From the NCBI RefSeq assembly GCF_029210495.1, contig NZ_JARGDK010000004.1, positions 245,772-309,771 of the forward strand: 64,000 nt of DNA. Direction: 5' to 3'. The notes under the pieces were generated by a model, which made no database searches, had not been told where the DNA came from, and worked only from the letters and a program-made list of their open reading frames with translations. The DNA comes from Pseudothioclava nitratireducens (GTDB lineage: Bacteria > Pseudomonadota > Alphaproteobacteria > Rhodobacterales > Rhodobacteraceae). The translations under genes were made by a program, and so were the position numbers. Shown piece by piece: positions 17,399-26,459 of the stretch (the stretch's first letter is position 1; each line of letters starts with the position of its first letter).

Positions 17399-18949
17399 AT
17401 GACACCGAAATCCAAGACGTCGCGCAGTTATTCCCCCGCTGACGATTGGGACCCGTTCGGGGTGCCGCTATTCGACGATCCGGGCGCGCGCGCGCTTAGT
17501 CGCGTGGGCGTGGTCGATGTCGGATCGAACTCTGTGCGGATGGTGGTATTTGATGGCGCCGCCCGCAGCCCGGCCTATTTCTACAACGAGAAAGTCATGG
17601 CGGGGCTGGGTCAGGGGTTGGCCGAGACAGGGATGCTCAACCCGCAAGGGCGCGAGCGCGCCTTTGCCGCGCTCAAGCGTTTCTCGCTCCTGGCCAAGGG
17701 GATGGAGATCGGCCCGCTGACCTGCGTTGCCACCGCTGCCGTGCGCGACGCCGCGGACGGCCCGCAATTCCGCAAGCTGGTGGAAAAGGAAACCGGGCTG
17801 CATCTGCATGTGATCGACGGGCTCGAAGAGGCGCGGCTGTCGGCGCAGGGCGTGCTCTTGGGCTGGCCCGAGGCCGAAGGTCTGATCTGCGACATTGGCG
17901 GGAACTCAATGGAGTTGGCCGAGGTGCGCGGCGGCAAGGTCTGGCGGCGGGTCACTTCGCAGCTTGGGCCGTTCCGGCTTCAGCAGATCCCGAAAAAGGA
18001 CCTGCTCGCGCATATCAAGGCGACGATGGCCGATCTTGCGCAGCAAATGGGCACGGATCACGACCGGATTTACCTTGTGGGTGGCTCGTGGCGGGCGATC
18101 GCACGGCTCGACATGGAGCGACGCAAATACCCGCTTCTGGTGCTGCACGAATACCGGATGACCCCGGAGAGCACGCTCAAGACGCTCGACTGGATCGAGA
18201 AAAACGATCTGAGCGATCTGCGCGGGCGCACCGGCACATCGAGCGCACGGATGGAGCTGGTGCCATGGGCGTCGATGGTGCTGCGAGAACTGGTCACGAG
18301 TTTCGCACCCAAGGAAATCGACGTCTCCTCCTACGGTATCCGCGAAGGATTACTTTACGAACAGATGCCCGAACGGCTTCGCCGCCGCGACCCGCTGATC
18401 GAGGCCTGCCGCCATGCGGAACGCACCATGTCGCGCCTGCCGGGCTTCGGCAAACGGCTACACCATTTCATTGCACCGATCTTCGGCACCGTGCCCGGCG
18501 AACAGTTCCGTCTGATCCGCGCAGCCTGCCTGCTGCATGATACGACCTGGCGCACCCATCCCGATTACCGCGCCGAGGCCTGCTTCGACAATGTGACCCG
18601 TGCTAATATGGCCGCGCTGAGCCACCCCGAGCGGGTGTTCCTTGGGCTGGCGCTCTTGCATCGCTACAAGAATTCACGCTCCGGGTCGCGTTTCACACCC
18701 CTCTTCGATCTGCTCAGCGACGAGCAAATCCGTGACGCAGAAATACTTGGCAAGGCGATGCGCTTCGGCGCGATGTTCGCGCTGCACTCGCCGCAGGATG
18801 CGGGTGAACTGGTCTTTGATGGCGACAAATCGGTGTTGGAACTGCGCCTGACCGAGAAAGGTGCGGGACTTTTCGGCGAGGTGGCCGAAGCGCGGTTCGG
18901 GTCGCTCGCCTCCTCGCTGAAGGCCAAGCCCAAGGTCAAAATGCCCTAA
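17399..18949 (+). CDS. ppx: Exopolyphosphatase (Ppx/GppA family)
   Basis: A 516-residue Ppx/GppA phosphatase with the ASKHA-fold actin-like ATPase core. GVVDVGSNSVRMVVFD is phosphate-binding loop 1 and CDIGGNSMELAEV is loop 2. An HD-like C-terminal region includes ACLLHDTTWRTHPDYR. It removes terminal phosphate from polyphosphate and may also act on pppGpp. It lies directly after ppk. A 30-residue N-terminal extension precedes the core, as in other Rhodobacteraceae homologues. Its stop overlaps the convergent downstream gene by 4 bp. Confidence 0.94.
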   Translation: MTPKSKTSRSYSPADDWDPFGVPLFDDPGARALSRVGVVDVGSNSVRMVVFDGAARSPAYFYNEKVMAGLGQGLAETGMLNPQGRERAFAALKRFSLLAKGMEIGPLTCVATAAVRDAADGPQFRKLVEKETGLHLHVIDGLEEARLSAQGVLLGWPEAEGLICDIGGNSMELAEVRGGKVWRRVTSQLGPFRLQQIPKKDLLAHIKATMADLAQQMGTDHDRIYLVGGSWRAIARLDMERRKYPLLVLHEYRMTPESTLKTLDWIEKNDLSDLRGRTGTSSARMELVPWASMVLRELVTSFAPKEIDVSSYGIREGLLYEQMPERLRRRDPLIEACRHAERTMSRLPGFGKRLHHFIAPIFGTVPGEQFRLIRAACLLHDTTWRTHPDYRAEACFDNVTRANMAALSHPERVFLGLALLHRYKNSRSGSRFTPLFDLLSDEQIRDAEILGKAMRFGAMFALHSPQDAGELVFDGDKSVLELRLTEKGAGLFGEVAEARFGSLASSLKAKPKVKMP

Positions 18950-19329
18950 AGCTCGATTTGACCGTTCTCGTCCGGGACCGGCCCGCCCGGCAACGGCGCG
19001 GGTGGCGGCGCATCCGGGCGACGGCGAATGATGATATCGCCATTGGGCAGCCGCTCGGGCGCCTCATAATTGCGGACATCGTCGAAGAGCGCGATCAACT
19101 GATCTATCGCCGGGCCAAGCTCTTTCGCAGCGCCTTCAAGGCCCTTCTGCATCTGGTCGATGGTCGGCTCCATCTCGTCCATGAAGCCGCGCAGGATCAA
19201 CTCGATCCCCCGCTCCAGAAGGCTCATCCCTTCCTCGACATCACCCGCCGGAGGCTCCAACCGATCTTGCGCAGCCAGCGGCGCGGCAAGGCTCAGGGCA
19301 ATCAAACTGGGCGCAATGATCCGTTTCAT
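18946..19329 (-). CDS. Small exported protein of unknown function
   Basis: A 127-residue protein with a Sec signal peptide (MKRIIAPSLIALSLAAPLAA, cleaved before QDRL). An acidic helical middle part (GMSLLERGIELILRGFMDEM) and a Pro-rich tail (DAPPPAPLPGG) follow. No domain is recognised. It looks like the short periplasmic proteins conserved next to ppx in Rhodobacteraceae, which are often mislabelled as ATPases. No P-loop is visible. It is convergent with ppx, overlapping it by 4 bp. Confidence 0.75.
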   Translation of the reverse strand: MKRIIAPSLIALSLAAPLAAQDRLEPPAGDVEEGMSLLERGIELILRGFMDEMEPTIDQMQKGLEGAAKELGPAIDQLIALFDDVRNYEAPERLPNGDIIIRRRPDAPPPAPLPGGPVPDENGQIEL

Positions 19330-19369
19330 GGGGCCAATATAGACGCTCCGGCACGCAATTACAGCCAGT

Positions 19370-20383
19370 TCAGAGCGAAATATCGACGCTCACCGGAAAG
19401 TGGTCGGAGGCCTGCAACAACGCTTCGCGCAGTTCGGGCGTTCGATAACAGGCCGGATCGTCGAACGGATGCCAGATCCGCCAATCGGGCGCATCGGCGC
19501 ACAGATCGGGTGAGAGCATGATGTAATCCAGCATCGCCGAGAAATACTGCTTCTCCTCTGGTAAATAGAACCGCGCCGAGGAGGGCATCGCCGCAGTCGG
19601 ATGCGGCCGGTTGATCCGGGCATGCGGATCGCGCAAGCGCCGCGCATGCGGGCCGCCCTCCCCCGCGACGATCTCGACCCCGGAACGCCCAAACAGTTTT
19701 TCATACTCGTCGAGACCCGGACCGTCGTTGAAATCACCCAGAACGATCAGGCTCTCGCCCCGATCGAGATGCCCCTCCACGCGTCTCCGGAGCCAGATAC
19801 ATTGCGCCAGCTGCTTGCGCCGGTTCTCGATTGCGATCCGGCTCGCCGCCTCGGGGCTGGTCGCGCCATGCGGCGCTTTCGACTTGATATGCACGCCGAT
19901 CAGCCGCAACAGGCGCCCTGCCGCCGTTTCCAGCGCCACTTCGAGCGGCGGCTTCGAAAAGGTCACAAGGTCAAGCGTCGCGTCGATATCGAGATCAATC
20001 TTCAAACTGGCATCGAAGCGCGGTGCAAGCGGGGCCTCGTCAATCGGATCATGACGCGCACTCACCTTATCAGGGTCGTAGAGCAGCGCGATTTCCTGCT
20101 GCGTATCGTTCGAATAGCCAACCAGTGCCTTATTCTGCCGCAACCCGAAATGCGCCGCGAAACTTTCCAGCATCGGCACAGTCTGGCGCCGCGAATTGTT
20201 GTCGGGCGCTTCGATCACCATGATCACATCGGCATCCAGTGCAGTCAGCACTATGGCAATCGCACCCAATTGCTGTGAGCGGGTCACATTGTAGCGCGCC
20301 GACCACTCGTCATCGTCGAGCATCTGCCCGTTACGATTGAACAGATTGGCGAACCACTCGATATTATAGGTTGCGATGCGCAT
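19370..20383 (-). CDS. Endonuclease/exonuclease/phosphatase family protein
   Basis: A 337-residue EEP-superfamily metal-dependent hydrolase. It opens MRIATYNIEWFANL, with the metal-binding Asn and Glu. VLGDFNDGPG and the C-terminal ASDHFPVSVDI complete the catalytic set (GDFN, SDH). There is no signal peptide, so it should act in the cytoplasm, on nucleic acid or a phosphodiester; the substrate is unknown. The start follows directly on the stop of the upstream DnaJ-like gene (TGA then ATG), implying co-translation. Confidence 0.87.
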   Translation of the reverse strand: MRIATYNIEWFANLFNRNGQMLDDDEWSARYNVTRSQQLGAIAIVLTALDADVIMVIEAPDNNSRRQTVPMLESFAAHFGLRQNKALVGYSNDTQQEIALLYDPDKVSARHDPIDEAPLAPRFDASLKIDLDIDATLDLVTFSKPPLEVALETAAGRLLRLIGVHIKSKAPHGATSPEAASRIAIENRRKQLAQCIWLRRRVEGHLDRGESLIVLGDFNDGPGLDEYEKLFGRSGVEIVAGEGGPHARRLRDPHARINRPHPTAAMPSSARFYLPEEKQYFSAMLDYIMLSPDLCADAPDWRIWHPFDDPACYRTPELREALLQASDHFPVSVDISL

Positions 20384-21076
20384 TCATGCCGCTTCCTTGC
20401 TGATCGCATCCCACGCCTTGTTGAGCGCAATCACCCGCTCCTCAGCAAGCCGGACCGCTTCTTGCGGCAGGCCGCGCGCGATCGCGCGGTCGGGATGCGC
20501 CTCGCGCACCAGCGCGCGCCAGCGCTTGCGCGCCTCCGCGAGCGGAACACCGGGTTCGAGTTCAAGGACGGTCCACGGGTCAGGCTCCGCCTCGGGCACG
20601 AAGCTCGCGCGGATCGCGCGAAAGCAACACGCCTCCAGCCCGAAGATCGCCGCGACCTCATGGAGGAATGCGTCCTCTGCCTCGTGATAATCGCCATCCG
20701 CAACGGCAATCGCAAACAGCCCCTCGAGCAGATCCTTGAGCACCGGATTGCCCGGCCCGAACATCGCCGCGATCTTGCGCGCATAGGCGTCAAAACCGGC
20801 CACATCGGTGCGCGCCATGTTGAACACACGTGCGGCATTCGCCTCTTCGCCGGGCGGGATCTGGAACACGCGGCGAAACGCCGCCACCTCGTCGCGCGTC
20901 ACCTGCCCGTCAGCCTTGGCCATCTTCGCGCCGAGTGCGATCACCGCGATTGTGAAGGCGACCGTGCGTTCGGGCGGCGCGCGCAGCTGATCGAACACAG
21001 CCGTCAGCCCCTCGCCTCGACCAAGGGCCGAGAGCGCCTGCGCAATGCGTGACCAAAGGGAAACCGGCTTGTCCAT
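20384..21076 (-). CDS. TerB plus J-domain co-chaperone, DjlA-like
   Basis: About 230 residues from the ATG at 21076. The N-terminal half is a TerB-like helical domain (AKADGQVTRDEVAAFR and AVADGDYHEAEDAFL, metal-site-type DG repeats). The C-terminal J domain has the HPD signature in REAHPDRAIARG. Unlike E. coli DjlA it has no N-terminal membrane anchor, as is usual for alphaproteobacterial versions. It should stimulate DnaK ATPase, with an unknown client. Longer starts (TTG at 21118, GTG at 21112) are possible but unsupported. Confidence 0.85.
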   Translation of the reverse strand: MDKPVSLWSRIAQALSALGRGEGLTAVFDQLRAPPERTVAFTIAVIALGAKMAKADGQVTRDEVAAFRRVFQIPPGEEANAARVFNMARTDVAGFDAYARKIAAMFGPGNPVLKDLLEGLFAIAVADGDYHEAEDAFLHEVAAIFGLEACCFRAIRASFVPEAEPDPWTVLELEPGVPLAEARKRWRALVREAHPDRAIARGLPQEAVRLAEERVIALNKAWDAISKEAA

Positions 21077-21128
21077 GACGTCAACTTTAACGCCCCCGCA
21101 ACCCGAATGCACCCGCAAAGCAAAAGGG

Positions 21129-21200
21129 CAAGGTCGCCCCTGCCCTTTCAGTCTGCCAAAAATATCCCGGGGGTTAGGGGGCAGAGCCCCCGGCCTCGCC
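21129..21200 (-). repeat. Dispersed intergenic hairpin repeat (copy 1) and terminator after mcm
   Basis: Read on the minus strand after the mcm stop, a GGGGGCTCTGCCCCC hairpin is followed by CCCCCGGGATATTTTTGG. A second hairpin, AAAGGGCA paired with TGCCCTTT, starts at 21124. The hairpin plus CCCGGGATATT module recurs at 37072-37121, 45189-45245 and 52182-52228, always 3' of a minus-strand gene. Confidence 0.8.
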
Positions 21201-23330
21201 TCAGGCCCGCGCCGCGCGTACGATGTCGAGAATCTCGCGCGCCGCTGCCGGGATGTTGGTGCCCGGCCCGAAGATCGCCTTGACGCCAGCCGCCTTGAGG
21301 AAATCGTAATCCTGCTGCGGGATCACGCCGCCGCAGATCACGATGATATCCTCGGCGCCCTTCTCCTTCAGCGCTTCGATCAGCTTCGGCGCCAGCGTCT
21401 TGTGACCTGCTGCCTGGCTCGAGATGCCGACGACATGCACGTCATTGTCGATCGCGTCCTGCGCGGCCTCTTCGGGGGTCTGGAACAGCGGCCCGACATC
21501 GACGTCAAAGCCGATATCGGCGAAGGCGGTCGCGATCACCTTGGCGCCGCGATCATGCCCGTCCTGCCCCATCTTGACGACAAGCATCCGCGGACGGCGG
21601 CCTTCGGCCTCGGCGAAGGCGTCGACGTCCTTCTGGATCTGCGCAAAGCCCTGATCGCCCTCATAGGCCGCACCGTAGACACCGGCGAGCGTCTTGACCT
21701 CGGCGCGGTGGCGGCCGAACTCTTTTTCCATAGCCATCGAGATTTCTCCAACAGACGCCCGGGCGCGCGCGGCTTCGACCGCCGCCTCGAGCAGGTTGCC
21801 ACCCTCTTTCGCGCGGCGCGTCATCTCTGCCAGTGCAGCCTGACATTTCGCCTCGTCGCGGGTCGCGCGCATCTTCTCGAGGCGCGCGATCTGCGCCTCA
21901 CGCACCTTGACGTTGTCGATGTCGAGAATGTCGATCGGGTCCTCTTTCGCGAGGCGATACTTGTTCACGCCCACGATAACTTCCTCGCCGCGGTCGATCA
22001 TCGCCTGACGGCGCGCCGCCGACTCCTCGATGCGCAGCTTGGGCATGCCCGAGGCCACAGCCTTGGTCATCCCGCCCATTTCCTCGACCTCTTCGATCAG
22101 CTTCCACGCCTCTTCGACGAGCTTCGCGGTCAGGCTTTCGACATAGTAGGAGCCTGCCAGCGGATCGACGACATTGGTGATCCCGGTCTCTTCCTGCAAG
22201 ATGAGCTGTGTGTTGCGTGCAATCCGCGCCGAGAACTCGGTCGGCAGCGCGATCGCCTCATCCAGCGCGTTGGTATGGAGCGACTGGGTCCCGCCCAGCG
22301 CCGCCGCCATCGCCTCATAGGCGGTGCGGACCACGTTGTTATAGGGGTCCTGCTCCTGCAAGCTCACGCCCGAGGTCTGGCAGTGAGTGCGCAGCATCAT
22401 GGAGCCCGGCTTCTGCGGATTGAATTCGGACATGATCCGGTGCCAGAGCAGACGCGCGGCGCGCAGTTTCGCGACCTCCATGAAGAAGTTCATGCCGATG
22501 GCGAAGAAGAACGACAGACGCCCGGCGAACTTGTCGACATCCATGCCCGCATTGATCGCGGTGCGGACATATTCGCGCCCATCCGCCAGCGTATAGGCCA
22601 GCTCCTGGACGAGGTTCGCACCGGCTTCCTGCATGTGGTAGCCCGAGATCGAGATCGAGTTGAATTTCGGCATCTCGTTCGAGGTGTATTCGATGATATC
22701 CGCGATGATCCGCATCGAGGGCTCGGGCGGATAGATATAGGTATTGCGGACCATGAACTCCTTGAGGATGTCGTTCTGGATCGTCCCCGAGAGCACCGAG
22801 CGGTCATGGCCCTGCTCTTCCCCGGTCACGATGAAGTTGGCGAGGATCGGGATCACGGCGCCGTTCATCGTCATCGAGACCGAGATTTGATCGAGCGGAA
22901 TGCCATCGAACAGGATCTTCATGTCCTCGACGCTGTCGATGGCCACACCTGCCTTGCCGACATCGCCGACAACGCGCGGATGGTCACTGTCATAGCCGCG
23001 GTGGGTGGCGAGGTCGAAGGCGACCGAGACACCCTGCTGACCGGCGGCCAGAGCCTTGCGGTAAAACGCGTTCGACTCCTCGGCGGTCGAGAAGCCCGCA
23101 TATTGGCGGATGGTCCACGGGCGGCCCGCATACATCGTCGCGCGCGGGCCACGGGTGAAGGGCGCAACGCCCGGCATCGACCCCAGATGCTCCATCCCGT
23201 CGAGGTCGTCCTCGGTATAGAGCGGCTTGACCTCGATCCCTTCCAGCGTGTGCCAGGTCAGGCTGTCGAGCGGCTTGCCCCGGAGTTCTTTCTCCGCGAG
23301 CTTAGCCCATTCCTCTTTTTTGTTCGTCAT
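21201..23330 (-). CDS. mcm: Methylmalonyl-CoA mutase, B12-dependent
   Basis: A 709-residue single-chain mutase that converts methylmalonyl-CoA to succinyl-CoA with adenosylcobalamin. The N-terminal TIM barrel contains [20 protein letters not shown] and the substrate-binding [12 protein letters not shown]. The C-terminal B12 domain has the DGHDRGAKV cobalamin motif. I place the start at the ATG at 23330 ([17 protein letters not shown]), preceded by AAGGA. The open frame extends further upstream only because it overlaps the preceding gene. It finishes the pathway begun by PccA/PccB elsewhere in this window. An epimerase gene is not present here. Confidence 0.96.
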   Translation of the reverse strand: MTNKKEEWAKLAEKELRGKPLDSLTWHTLEGIEVKPLYTEDDLDGMEHLGSMPGVAPFTRGPRATMYAGRPWTIRQYAGFSTAEESNAFYRKALAAGQQGVSVAFDLATHRGYDSDHPRVVGDVGKAGVAIDSVEDMKILFDGIPLDQISVSMTMNGAVIPILANFIVTGEEQGHDRSVLSGTIQNDILKEFMVRNTYIYPPEPSMRIIADIIEYTSNEMPKFNSISISGYHMQEAGANLVQELAYTLADGREYVRTAINAGMDVDKFAGRLSFFFAIGMNFFMEVAKLRAARLLWHRIMSEFNPQKPGSMMLRTHCQTSGVSLQEQDPYNNVVRTAYEAMAAALGGTQSLHTNALDEAIALPTEFSARIARNTQLILQEETGITNVVDPLAGSYYVESLTAKLVEEAWKLIEEVEEMGGMTKAVASGMPKLRIEESAARRQAMIDRGEEVIVGVNKYRLAKEDPIDILDIDNVKVREAQIARLEKMRATRDEAKCQAALAEMTRRAKEGGNLLEAAVEAARARASVGEISMAMEKEFGRHRAEVKTLAGVYGAAYEGDQGFAQIQKDVDAFAEAEGRRPRMLVVKMGQDGHDRGAKVIATAFADIGFDVDVGPLFQTPEEAAQDAIDNDVHVVGISSQAAGHKTLAPKLIEALKEKGAEDIIVICGGVIPQQDYDFLKAAGVKAIFGPGTNIPAAAREILDIVRAARA

Positions 23331-24228
23331 GGAACAGTCCTTCTTCCTCTGCCGCCGCCCCCGGATGTGCCCCCGAGGTTTCGGCGTTTTCGACATAGTT
23401 GAGACCCGGCGCGGCATTGCGAAGCCGGGCGATGTCATCGTGGTAGCGTGCGAGCATCGTCGCGCGCTGCGAGGGCGAGAAAGGCATGTAGCGCCCCTCC
23501 TCACCCGGTTCAGAGCCGTCAGGCCGCGCGCCTTGGCACGGCTGGCTGGCATTTCGGATGCGCCCCGGCTCATAGAGCCCGGACGGAAGATTTATCCCCG
23601 GCGCCATGGCACGCAGTTGCGCGGGATGGTTGCCCGCGAGCGCCTCGAAGCTCCAGACCCGGATCGGGCGCGTGCCGAACGCGGCCTGCGCAGCGGCGGC
23701 CACCTCGGTCCAGCCGCGCGGATGCTGAACCAGACGGTCGAGGCCGCGAGGGCCGGGCTGCGCAAGCCCTCGCGCCCGCCCCACTGCCAGCACAGACGCC
23801 CACCACAGGTCATAGCGCCGGATCGAGAGCGCGAGCCCGGTCAAATGCGGGCCGAAGGCCCAGGCGAGCCGATCAAACCGCGCCCGTGCGTCGGGATAGA
23901 GCGTCTCTTGGTCAAGGCAATAGAGCATCGAGCCGAGCGTGTTCTCTTCGGAGATCACGAGCCGTTCGACACCCTCATCGGCCAAACGGTCGATTTCGTG
24001 CCGGATGCGGGCTGCACCGGTGCGCGCAAAAGCCTCATCCTCGGGCCCGACCAGATCGGGGCGCTTCACCAGCCCCGCGAACAGACCTGATCGCGTGCGC
24101 TCCGGCCCCCAGACCGCCGTGCCCGCGCGCGCCAGCGCATCCTCGTTCTGCAAGAGCCAAGCCTGCAACGATGTCGTGCCCGTGCGGTGTGCGCCCAGAT
24201 GCAAGATCACGTCCACGATACTGCCCAT
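23302..24228 (-). CDS. Sulfotransferase-like protein
   Basis: About 308 residues. The N-terminal [19 protein letters not shown] is the 5'-PSB (PAPS phosphate-binding) loop of sulfotransferase-fold proteins, and [11 protein letters not shown] fits the 3'-phosphate region. No signal peptide is seen. The substrate is unknown; such genes in Rhodobacteraceae often serve surface polysaccharides. The start is uncertain: the ATG at 24228 has no clear ribosome-binding site. The 3' end overlaps the mcm start region by 29 bp in another frame, so the two are probably co-transcribed. Confidence 0.75.
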   Translation of the reverse strand: MGSIVDVILHLGAHRTGTTSLQAWLLQNEDALARAGTAVWGPERTRSGLFAGLVKRPDLVGPEDEAFARTGAARIRHEIDRLADEGVERLVISEENTLGSMLYCLDQETLYPDARARFDRLAWAFGPHLTGLALSIRRYDLWWASVLAVGRARGLAQPGPRGLDRLVQHPRGWTEVAAAAQAAFGTRPIRVWSFEALAGNHPAQLRAMAPGINLPSGLYEPGRIRNASQPCQGARPDGSEPGEEGRYMPFSPSQRATMLARYHDDIARLRNAAPGLNYVENAETSGAHPGAAAEEEGLFHDEQKRGMG

Positions 24229-24314
24229 CCATTGCGAGGGCAGTGCCGCTGCCGTCGCCTGTTCAACCGGATGCCAGTCTGCGCGCCGAGGTCTGGAGAA
24301 CTGCTTAAAGCGCG

Positions 24315-24329
24315 AATTTTGCGAAAATT
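24315..24329. promoter_or_regulatory. AT-rich palindrome in a divergent promoter region
   Basis: AATTTT-GCG-AAAATT is a perfect 6+3+6 palindrome in the 163-bp gap between the divergent sulfotransferase-like and DUF4174 genes. An operator role is only a suggestion. Confidence 0.35.
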
Positions 24330-24391
24330 TGTGGTGCCGCGCATGGCGGCGGGGCCGATGCGCCCCTATATTCGAGCCCAAGGAGGACATG

Positions 24392-24883
24392 ATGATCGCA
24401 CGATTAGTCCTTGGAATCGCACTGATTTCATTCATCGGAACAGGCGCGGCGCTGCATGCGCAAGAGGCGCTCGATCCTGCATTGACAACCGAGGCGGACG
24501 CCTCCTCATTCGCCCCGATTTCGGGCGCTGATGCGGATTTGAGCCAATTTGTCTGGAAAAACCGGCCTGTCGTGGTCTTTGCAGACAGCCCATTCGACCC
24601 GGCATTCATTGAACAGATGCGGCTCCTGGAAGCACGCTGGCCGGAGCTTGAGATCCGCGACGTCGTGGTCATCACCGACACCGACCCGGCTGCGGCTTCG
24701 TCCGTGCGCAAGACGCTACGCCCGCGCGGGTTCTCGCTCGTGCTGATGACCAAGGACGGGATGGTGTCGATCCGCAAGCCGCTTCCTTGGGACGGGCGCG
24801 AGATCATGCGCGCCATCGACAAGATGCCGATCCGCCGCGAGGAAATCCGCAACGGGGCGCCGGTCACCGTCAGGTCGCGCTGA
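24392..24883 (+). CDS. DUF4174 domain protein, exported
   Basis: A 163-residue protein with a Sec signal peptide (ARLVLGIALISFIGTGAALH, cut near AQEA). The DUF4174 domain has a thioredoxin-like look: RPVVVFADSPFDPAF, DVVVITDTD and KDGMVSIRKPLPW. It lacks a CxxC redox site. The function of the family is unknown. Two adjacent ATGs occur (24389 and 24392). AGGAGG at 24381-24386 is better spaced for 24392. It is convergent with the next gene, only 4 nt away. Confidence 0.8.
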   Translation: MIARLVLGIALISFIGTGAALHAQEALDPALTTEADASSFAPISGADADLSQFVWKNRPVVVFADSPFDPAFIEQMRLLEARWPELEIRDVVVITDTDPAAASSVRKTLRPRGFSLVLMTKDGMVSIRKPLPWDGREIMRAIDKMPIRREEIRNGAPVTVRSR

Positions 24884-24887
24884 GCCA

Positions 24888-26456
24888 TCATTGCGTGGCC
24901 TCGCTTTGCGGGGCAGGCTCGATTGTCAGGCTCGCCTCGGACGGAAGGGTCTCGGCAAAGGCGCGCATCTTTTCTTGCAAGGGCTCGGCCTGCGCCGGAT
25001 CGGTCGCATAGAAGGCCACTTTCCAATCGCCCAACGCGTTGCGCGGCGGGGCCATGGTCAACTCCCCCAGACGCACCCAGTCCGCGCCCACCGCAGACGC
25101 AAACCAGCTGTCATAAATCATCGCCAGCTGGACGCCCTTGGCGCGCGCGAGCGGTCCGGCCCAACCGGGCGCGGTCTGCGCCGCCATCCGCGCCTCCAGC
25201 GCCTCGGGCGAGCCGAGACCGTAGAGATCAAGGACATAGTTCGGATTCTGCCACGCGACATAGCCCAGATCGTTCACCGCGACCGGCACCTGCGCGTAAT
25301 CTTTGGCGAAACGCGCCATCTGCGCCTGTTGCAGCCCGATCGCGCGCGGCCACCAGACATAGTTGCCAACCAGCTTCGGCCAGAAGGCCCATGCCGCGAA
25401 ACCAAGCGCCGCGATCACCAGCACATGGGCCGCGCGCGGTTGCGCGATCCGGTCATGACCCGCGACCAGCACCAACCCCGAAACCTGCGCGGCGATGATG
25501 TAGTGCTCATAGCGGTGCATCCAGCCGATCTGCCCCGCGATCAGATGCGCAAGCCCCGCGACACCCAGCACGATAAGCAGCGCTCCGCGCCCATTCTCCC
25601 GCATGGGACGCAGGATCGGGGCAAGGAAGCAGATCAGCGTCAGAAGGACCAGCAGCGCGCCAGCCGGTTCGATCACATTGCCAAGCAAGGTCCGAATGAA
25701 CCGGCCCAGCCCGCTCGCCTCGGGGCCGGCAAGGCTCACCTTGGCGATAACGGAACCCGGCAGCGGCGCAAGACCCTGCGACATCAGGAAACCCGAGAAG
25801 GCCAGCACCGGCGCAAGCGTCGCAACGCCCAATGCAAGACCCGCACGGATACGCCCTTTGAAGATCAGCACAAGGCAGGCAAGCCCCGAAAGCGCCAGCC
25901 CCTCAAGCCGGAACAGCGGCGCGAAAAGCATCCCGAGGATTAGTAGCGCGCCGATCTGGCCGCTGCGCAGAAAGGTCCAGAGCCCCAGCACGGTGGCCAG
26001 CGCGGCGGCCGCGTGAAAGCTGTTCTCCATGCCCGTGAACCCCACGCCCGGCATGTTGAGCGCCAGCGGCCCGATCACGGCAAGAAACACCGCAACCACC
26101 CCTTGCAGCCCCGAGCGCGCGATCGCAACGCCCCAAAGCACCGCGCTCAGCACAACGGCGATCGCATTGAGCACAAGCGGCATGTAGCGCTGCATCTCGC
26201 TGCCCGCGAAGGGCGTCAGCAGCGCCGGGTAGAGAATGGAAGACGCGGCCGAGGCTGGCTCGCCCGCGTTGATGCCATAACCGCCCTCAGTCAGGCTCTC
26301 GGCCATCGCAAGGTGGATATAGACGTCATCGAGTGGGTATTCGAACTCCCAACCCGCAAGCGCCGCCGCCCCCGCTTGAAGCCCCACGAAACCCACGATC
26401 GCGCTTAGCGCGGCGATCAGAGCCAGCGGGACGGAAAAGGTTGGCGACGGCTGCAT
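24888..26456 (-). CDS. GT-C-type integral membrane glycosyltransferase-like protein
   Basis: A 522-residue protein with about 10-11 hydrophobic helices and a soluble C-terminal part. In the first periplasmic loop WEFEYPLDDVYIHLAMAESL carries an acidic DD motif like the catalytic site of GT-C enzymes (ArnT/PMT type, using lipid-linked sugar donors). That makes a membrane glycosyltransferase the best guess; the acceptor is unknown. The ATG is 3 nt after the pccA stop, so it is in the pccA operon. This family is commonly seen beside propionyl-CoA carboxylase genes in Rhodobacteraceae with no known link to propionate. Confidence 0.65.
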   Translation of the reverse strand: MQPSPTFSVPLALIAALSAIVGFVGLQAGAAALAGWEFEYPLDDVYIHLAMAESLTEGGYGINAGEPASAASSILYPALLTPFAGSEMQRYMPLVLNAIAVVLSAVLWGVAIARSGLQGVVAVFLAVIGPLALNMPGVGFTGMENSFHAAAALATVLGLWTFLRSGQIGALLILGMLFAPLFRLEGLALSGLACLVLIFKGRIRAGLALGVATLAPVLAFSGFLMSQGLAPLPGSVIAKVSLAGPEASGLGRFIRTLLGNVIEPAGALLVLLTLICFLAPILRPMRENGRGALLIVLGVAGLAHLIAGQIGWMHRYEHYIIAAQVSGLVLVAGHDRIAQPRAAHVLVIAALGFAAWAFWPKLVGNYVWWPRAIGLQQAQMARFAKDYAQVPVAVNDLGYVAWQNPNYVLDLYGLGSPEALEARMAAQTAPGWAGPLARAKGVQLAMIYDSWFASAVGADWVRLGELTMAPPRNALGDWKVAFYATDPAQAEPLQEKMRAFAETLPSEASLTIEPAPQSEATQ

Positions 26457-26459
26457 GGG

